Shown here: piece after piece, positions 61,701 through 64,000 of the stretch
How positions within the stretch are numbered: the first letter of the stretch is position 1
How the letters are laid out: every line of letters begins with the position of its first letter
Origin: Phoronis australis
Taxonomy: Eukaryota; Phoronida; Phoronidae
NCBI GenBank assembly: GCA_002633005.1
Contig: NMRA01000131.1
Location: forward strand, 485,798 to 549,797
Direction: 5' to 3'
DNA length: 64,000 nt
Notes under the pieces: model-generated
What the model was told of the DNA's origin: nothing
Databases searched by the model: none
What the model saw: the letters and a program-made list of their open reading frames with translations, nothing else
Translations under genes and position numbers: made by a program

Positions 61701-63331
61701 AACAGTTACTGTAATAGTCTAAGGTCTTCGGAAATGTAATTGCAGAAATTTTGAAACAAATCTTATTAAATCATTATTATTGCATAACACATAACCTCAA
61801 TTATGCTATTTTTCAAATAGCCAGCAAGGCCAGACATAAAGGCTTAAATTTTCACTTGTATACAAGTTGAATCGCAAACAATTTTGTATCTTTACCAGAA
61901 AGATAACAATGATGGCCGTCTTCATTCCTTGGACTATGAAGGCAGCCTCGTCTGACATCTTGTACCATTTGATAAAGAACAAAATACTGAAAGAAGAACA
62001 TGATAGTATTGGTAACATACATGAGAAAGCACGGATTTTCATCAGAGCACCACGGAACTCGTCTATACAGAATTACTTCCAACGTTTTGCTTATGTTTGT
62101 TAACAAAATTGACAATGAGGACTAAGGTCAGGGTATAAAAATATAGTTAAGCTTTTTTATCAGAGCGCTACGGAACATGTCAACATGGAACTAAAACAAT
62201 TGCATAACAAATTAAATTTAACTTGTTAAATAGATTTATTTGTTGCTCTAGTTGTCATTTCTATCTTATATCCAGAATTTCGGTTCATTTTGCGGTACTC
62301 ATTACTACTTTTCTATTCATACACCTCCTTGCTCAATATGTCACTCATCACTTATTTCTCCTTAGTGTCAGTACAGTGTCGCCAAACACATTCTTGCGTT
62401 TTACTCTGCAACATAGCTCGTCGCATTCTCCAGGCAAAATATATTTGAATAAAATTTAAGACAATATATTCATTCACTACACCATAATAGTGCAGAGTAT
62501 GCCTAGTGTAGGTATAAATAGGTCACAGGCAAAAAAAGTTGATATTTTCTTGCACACTGTTCACTATGTAATGACAGGTCACAAGAGAGTGGTGACCCTA
62601 TCCACTTTTAACAGCCACATAATTAATACTTACGTATGAATGATAATCAGCACCAGTATACTCCTAGTGAGAGCTACAGACTGTACAAAATGACGGATGG
62701 ATTCACTGAGACCGAGGGCACACGTGGGACAGCAAGACTGGAACGGAGAAGTGGAGAGGATGAATACAATGAATACAATGATTAGCACTAGACAGTATAG
62801 TGCTAGTGAGCACTACATGCTGTGCAAAGTGAAGTTGTTCAAAGTGGCAGCTGGACAAAATTAAAAATCACCTCTGTCCAAAGATGTGCTAATATTCTGA
62901 AGTTGCAGTAATCTCGCTTCAACATGGCAAAAGTACTAATACGTCATTAAAATGATAAAAATTTTACTCGCATGTTTATTTTACGGCACAATACAAACTA
63001 CACTAAATTGAAATAAAAAATTCTAATTTTCTTTTTTTGTAACCAAATTCAACAAAATTCTTCTTGTTCCCTTTTTCAGAGTTGTCATTGAGAAATTCAA
63101 CAAAATAAAACTAAACAATGAGATGCCACCCATGTGAACAAGTCCATTATTTCCAGGGGAAAGTAAGAAGACATGCCAGTGCTTAGTCACCTTAGTGTAG
63201 AGCACAGGCTCCTTTTCAAACTCATAGTTGAGGGCGTCAGTAAGACGGGTTGTCCACTCGAATGTATCAATGACACCATCCCCATCATCATCAACATAGT
63301 CTATCAGTTCTTTAATTTCATCCTCTGAGTT
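39592..63331 (-). CDS. EF-hand and SH3-containing two-pore-like cation channel, 3' part (23 exons)
   Basis: Membrane cation channel of the voltage-gated superfamily; the 5' part is off the right edge. Exons in transcript order: 63331-63191, 62737-62634, 61986-61896, 61504-61215, 60558-60448, 60234-60094, 57640-57547, 57269-57204, 56559-56449, 55735-55658, 53822-53727, 52825-52597, 50889-50697, 50455-50443, 49601-49533, 48526-48414, 48095-48032, 44680-44620, 43469-43286, 42659-42579, 41976-41722, 40783-40679, 39631-39592. All borders are GT-AG with matching phases; the sum is 2730 nt (909 residues plus stop). In-window order: EF-hand (14-25), six helices and pore loop (about 60-310), basic stretch (454-468), SH3 (about 473-524), Ser/Lys/Glu-rich tail. 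The pore and S6 resemble repeat II of two-pore channels (N-W filter, PW..LYF, EAF), but no TPC I know has this tail. Exact family is uncertain. Confidence 0.85.
40784..41721. other. channel intron, nothing recognised
   Basis: The interval holds short unconvincing open frames on the plus strand (40964-41185, 41366-41560) with no splice or domain support. Confidence 0.5.
41722..44680 (-). CDS. channel gene, four tail exons (low-complexity, charged)
   Basis: Exons 44680-44620 (INIDPPPTLPEVIEEENEEE), 43469-43286 (KPKPPKNPKKEKLPGGEMPE, then WAKKFVQAHSIEV), 42659-42579 (NLLPRRSSLSKTASRPKQVS, FVESPVR) and 41976-41722 (KSEHSVNTARSTSSAKSASH, then DPEWGIDNNESTDKA). They are Pro/Lys-, Ser- and Glu-rich and probably disordered, with likely phosphorylation and SH3-ligand-type PPP/PKPP segments. 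Phases 0, 1, 2, 2, 2 chain correctly. The donor after 44620 is GTTCGT, weaker than the rest. No domain recognised. Confidence 0.75.
42660..43285. other. channel intron, nothing recognised
   Basis: Low-CpG intron sequence. No array or element noticed. Confidence 0.5.
44683..44950. repeat. 43/45-bp alternating tandem repeat next to an exon acceptor
   Basis: Units beginning CAATCA start at 44684, 44729, 44772, 44817, 44860 and about 44905, giving alternating 45- and 43-bp units, an 88-bp higher-order period. The first unit includes the acceptor context (TTGATTGCAG on the minus strand) of the exon at 44680. Confidence 0.9.
45686..45792. repeat. 20-bp minisatellite, five copies
   Basis: Near-perfect 20-bp units of ACACTATGTAGCATGTGAAC. 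Not a CRISPR array: the units are directly adjacent with no spacers. Confidence 0.95.
47210..47290. repeat. dispersed repeat C, copy 2 (copy 1 at 23280-23340)
   Basis: The segment 'ccattaagttcttctcaagccaagaaattatttccaaactaagtaaagaa' matches 'ccatcagttctttccaagccaaaaggtcatttctaaattgagtaaagaa' at about 23286-23334 (the quoted forms are written here only as aligned blocks). Both copies give FF.SQ..ISKLSKE in one frame. Repeat class unknown. Confidence 0.55.
48032..50455 (-). CDS. channel gene, 13-nt microexon and three following tail exons
   Basis: Exons: 50455-50443 (13 nt; flanked by TTTCTTTGCAG and GTAAAT, coding LMKSR with its neighbour), 49601-49533 (MKKQGGDWRRRIHGDMTVMN, then HEE), 48526-48414 (MLELNRLVKADLRSNRSQSR, continuing Ser-rich) and 48095-48032 (TETPEVASEAPGNLPDNIVV). 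The microexon was inferred because exon 50889-50697 ends in phase 2 and exon 49601 must start in phase 0. A 13-base exon repairs the frame, and its splice signals are strong. The MLELNRLVKADL stretch may be helical. No named domain. Confidence 0.7.
48717..48868. repeat. 28-bp minisatellite, five copies
   Basis: Units of CAAGGTAAACAAATTAATCA plus TCATATCA lie in a channel intron. Copies differ by one or two bases. Confidence 0.92.
48870..49532. other. channel intron, nothing recognised
   Basis: AT-rich intron sequence. The open frame at 49119-49316 is unsupported. Confidence 0.5.
50697..52825 (-). CDS. channel gene exons with basic stretch and SH3 domain
   Basis: Exon 52825-52597 begins ELEDMSGLTFQQKREKLIKK and then a strongly basic RRQKRKR stretch. 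An SH3 fold follows: KVMMAFRKSNEDQIDLHVGD, then EVKVLETKGEWMRGVSRGRT, then GWFP. Exon 50889-50697 completes it with AKYVMET, the joint (phase 1) giving the Ala codon. GEW(M)RG, GRTGWFPAKYV and DLHVGDEV are the standard SH3 signatures. The ALYDY motif is replaced by MMAFRKS, so the ligand groove may be atypical. The rest of exon 50889 is a Pro-rich linker (SPEPPVVQEPEF). The basic stretch could bind calmodulin or phosphoinositides (inference). Confidence 0.9.
51380..52530. repeat. dispersed repeat B, about three diverged tandem units of about 430 bp
   Basis: The block 'aaaatggccactaggtggtgc' recurs at about 51433, 51875 and 52298. Between blocks lie shared segments such as 'aaaatttcatgaa', 'gatcctgc', 'tttaggaga' and 'gcgccagagtagtc'. 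The last unit ends with 'cggacgcagatgacagcataatgcgtccacata', seen again at 38.7 kb. It lies in the intron between the two SH3 exons. Element class not identified. Confidence 0.7.
52826..53726. other. channel intron, nothing recognised
   Basis: The open frames at 53071-53322 and 53353-53610 are unsupported by splice context or domain character. Confidence 0.5.
53727..57269 (-). CDS. channel gene, four post-pore exons
   Basis: Exons 57269-57204 (KDKRTFVESAKKFFSNVLAS), 56559-56449 (DKRHQHRRPSLAVINEERRR, then SMSVVPAITASQLAFLQ), 55735-55658 (TEQIDDKHERLSIRSRLSRN, NTPDEL) and 53822-53727 (SVASHSNLNTDRVDEDHLTV). All are phase 0 on both sides, so each could be skipped without breaking frame. RRPSLAV and RRRSMS fit basophilic (PKA-type) phosphorylation sites. 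For 55735 an alternative acceptor nine bases further in (55726) also keeps frame. Confidence 0.8.
53828..55657. other. channel intron, nothing recognised
   Basis: A 1.8-kb AT-rich intron with short open frames only. Confidence 0.5.
55915..56075. repeat. dispersed repeat A, copy 2
   Basis: Same orientation and order of blocks as 37910-38090 ('acatggacatgtttg', 'agtttgcatgg', 'ctgcaggcagtag', 'gaccattattcagtgg'). It sits in a channel intron. Confidence 0.7.
56560..57203. other. channel intron, nothing recognised
   Basis: AT-rich intron. No array noticed. Confidence 0.5.
57547..60558 (-). CDS. channel gene: end of S5, pore loop and S6
   Basis: Exon 60558-60448 reads YFYAVLGMESFSSFTPSPVY then a Cys-containing turret (DYKCELGF). 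Exon 60234-60094 holds the pore, CSLLVVFQILSTSNWHEILN, then PWTWLYFTTCYLILNMVFL. Exon 57640-57547 continues NLFVAIAIEAFNKLAATGDE. The S5 end (AVLGMESF) and the S6 end (NLFVAIAIEAF) are hallmarks of the voltage-gated cation channel superfamily. At the selectivity position it has S-N-W, as in two-pore channels (NNW), where Cav has E-D/W and Nav D/E/K/A. Phases 2, 2, 2, 0 chain correctly. Confidence 0.9.
58190..59100. promoter_or_regulatory. CpG-rich island inside a channel intron, possible promoter
   Basis: CpG is visibly much denser here than in flanking intron sequence. It includes GTCACGTGACG (about 58555, an E-box overlapping a CRE-like TGACG), ATCACGTG (about 58996) and a good plus-strand donor, CAAG|GTGAGT, at 58716. 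A plus-strand frame of 75 codons (58743-58970) follows but shows no domain. It could be an alternative or antisense promoter, or a young inserted element. Not resolved. Confidence 0.35.
60559..61214. other. channel intron, nothing recognised
   Basis: It includes a short ATCACATCAA simple repeat at about 61035-61075. Confidence 0.5.
61215..62737 (-). CDS. channel gene: S1-S5 of the pore domain
   Basis: Exon 62737-62634: SCCPTCALGLSESIRHFVQS then RSILVLIIIHT (S1). Exon 61986-61896: ILFFIKWYKMSDEAAFIVQG then KTAIIVIFL (S2). Exon 61504-61215: IETILRIIGMG, ADIIITFIAIVTNLSWYPVK (S3), GGITVVSSFAVLARMGFNSK (S4), TFLQIFPVMFDLTILITIIV (S5). S4 has only one Arg and scattered Lys, so voltage sensing is probably weak or absent. 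The TFLQIFPVM junction resembles TPC repeat II (TFITLIPSL, from memory). The cluster CCPTC before S1 may be palmitoylated (inference). Donor after 61215 was taken as GTAAGT rather than the overlapping GTGTAA. Confidence 0.88.
61987..62633. other. channel intron, nothing recognised
   Basis: AT-rich intron sequence between the S1 and S2 exons. Confidence 0.5.
63191..63331 (-). CDS. channel gene: EF-hand exon just before S1
   Basis: A 141-nt exon, phase 0 on both sides, with acceptor ACATTTCAG. It encodes NSEDEIKELIDYV, then the loop DDDGDGVIDTFE, then WTTRLTDALNYEFE. The loop has acidic residues at 1, 3 and 5, Gly at 6, Ile at 8 and Glu at 12, so a calcium-binding EF-hand is expected to be functional. 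Plant TPC1 also carries EF-hands before its second six-helix repeat. Upstream exons are outside the window. Confidence 0.9.
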
Positions 63332-64000
63332 CTGAAATGTACCAACAACAAGTCACAAACATTACAAAGATATAGCAATAAGAGTACCAACAGAATTAGT
63401 AAATAATAATAGTTATGTAACAGCAACAGTGACAGCAATTATACTAAAATTAATAATTGATTTTGGCTAGAATGCTATACTAGCAGTTAAGGATAAGGAA
63501 AATTAACAAGAAAGGGGTGGATTATAAGGTCTGTTACAGTAGCTAACTTAAGGGTGTTAACCTTTACGCTGGTAATACTGGCATGCACGCTACGAGTTTG
63601 TGACTTTGTTGTGACCTGGTATAAATCTATTAAACCTTATTTCATTTTATTTCTGCCTTAAGATGAGGCATGACCAGTCTCGAGATGACATTTCACATAT
63701 CTGATTTGTTAGGTCTCTTTGGAGAATCAACAAATGTATGGTGAGTTTAAGTGAGTGTTTATTAAAGTTGTTACCAAACAATATTGTGATGTGTTGAACC
63801 AACTCTACATACAATAGAGAGGTAGTGGTCACACTGTTCTGGTAACACAATGTAAGAAACTGTAACATGTGAATAGAAGAGACACTAAGATTAAGGGTCT
63901 GCTGTACGAGGCATCCTATTCCCCTTCTGAGATCATTACTTAAAAAGATGTAAAAAAAGCTAAAATACTGTGTGGTGACATTCATATCAACTATTGATCA
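63332..64000. other. channel intron running off the right edge
   Basis: No further exon was recognised between the EF-hand exon and the window end. The minus-strand open frame at 63647-63985 has no channel-like content. Confidence 0.5.

Overview
This is a stretch of animal (metazoan) nuclear DNA. The evidence is split genes with GT-AG introns of about 0.3 to 3.6 kb, canonical AATAAA poly(A) signals, retroelement remnants, many minisatellites and one assembly gap of 97 N (20432-20528). The species cannot be read from the sequence. An invertebrate is most likely: intron sizes are modest, and CpG is common outside the genes but depleted inside the gene bodies, the pattern left by mosaic gene-body methylation.

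Layout. 1-22.7 kb: gene-poor flank with no gene I can name. It holds simple repeats, a 29-bp array, a 135-bp tandem duplication, a strong hairpin within a cluster of GCGTAATT-like motifs, and a decayed LINE 3' end near 17.7-18.3 kb. 22.8-23.5 kb: probable promoter region of PHF10, with a possible divergent first exon on the minus strand. 23.5-37.7 kb, plus strand: complete PHF10 (BAF45a) gene, the PBAF chromatin-remodelling subunit. It is reconstructed as 12 coding exons that join in frame to 682 codons plus stop, and has an extra alternative terminal exon giving a PHD-less product. 38.8-63.3 kb, minus strand: the 3' part of a cation-channel gene, 23 exons joined in frame into 909 residues. 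It carries an EF-hand, one six-helix pore domain resembling the second repeat of two-pore channels, then a tail of about 585 residues containing an SH3 domain. The 5' part lies beyond the right edge. The two genes converge tail to tail, with about 1.1 kb between their poly(A) signals.

The most notable observations are: (1) a channel with an N-side EF-hand and a long SH3-bearing tail; (2) tandem repeats at or beside exon ends at four places, including five tandem copies of the 3' end and splice donor of the exon encoding the PHD1/PHD2 junction; (3) a PHF10 alternative last exon with its own stop and poly(A) signal; (4) a CpG-rich island inside a channel intron. Exon borders were read by eye from splice signals and reading-frame continuity; no search or alignment was run.
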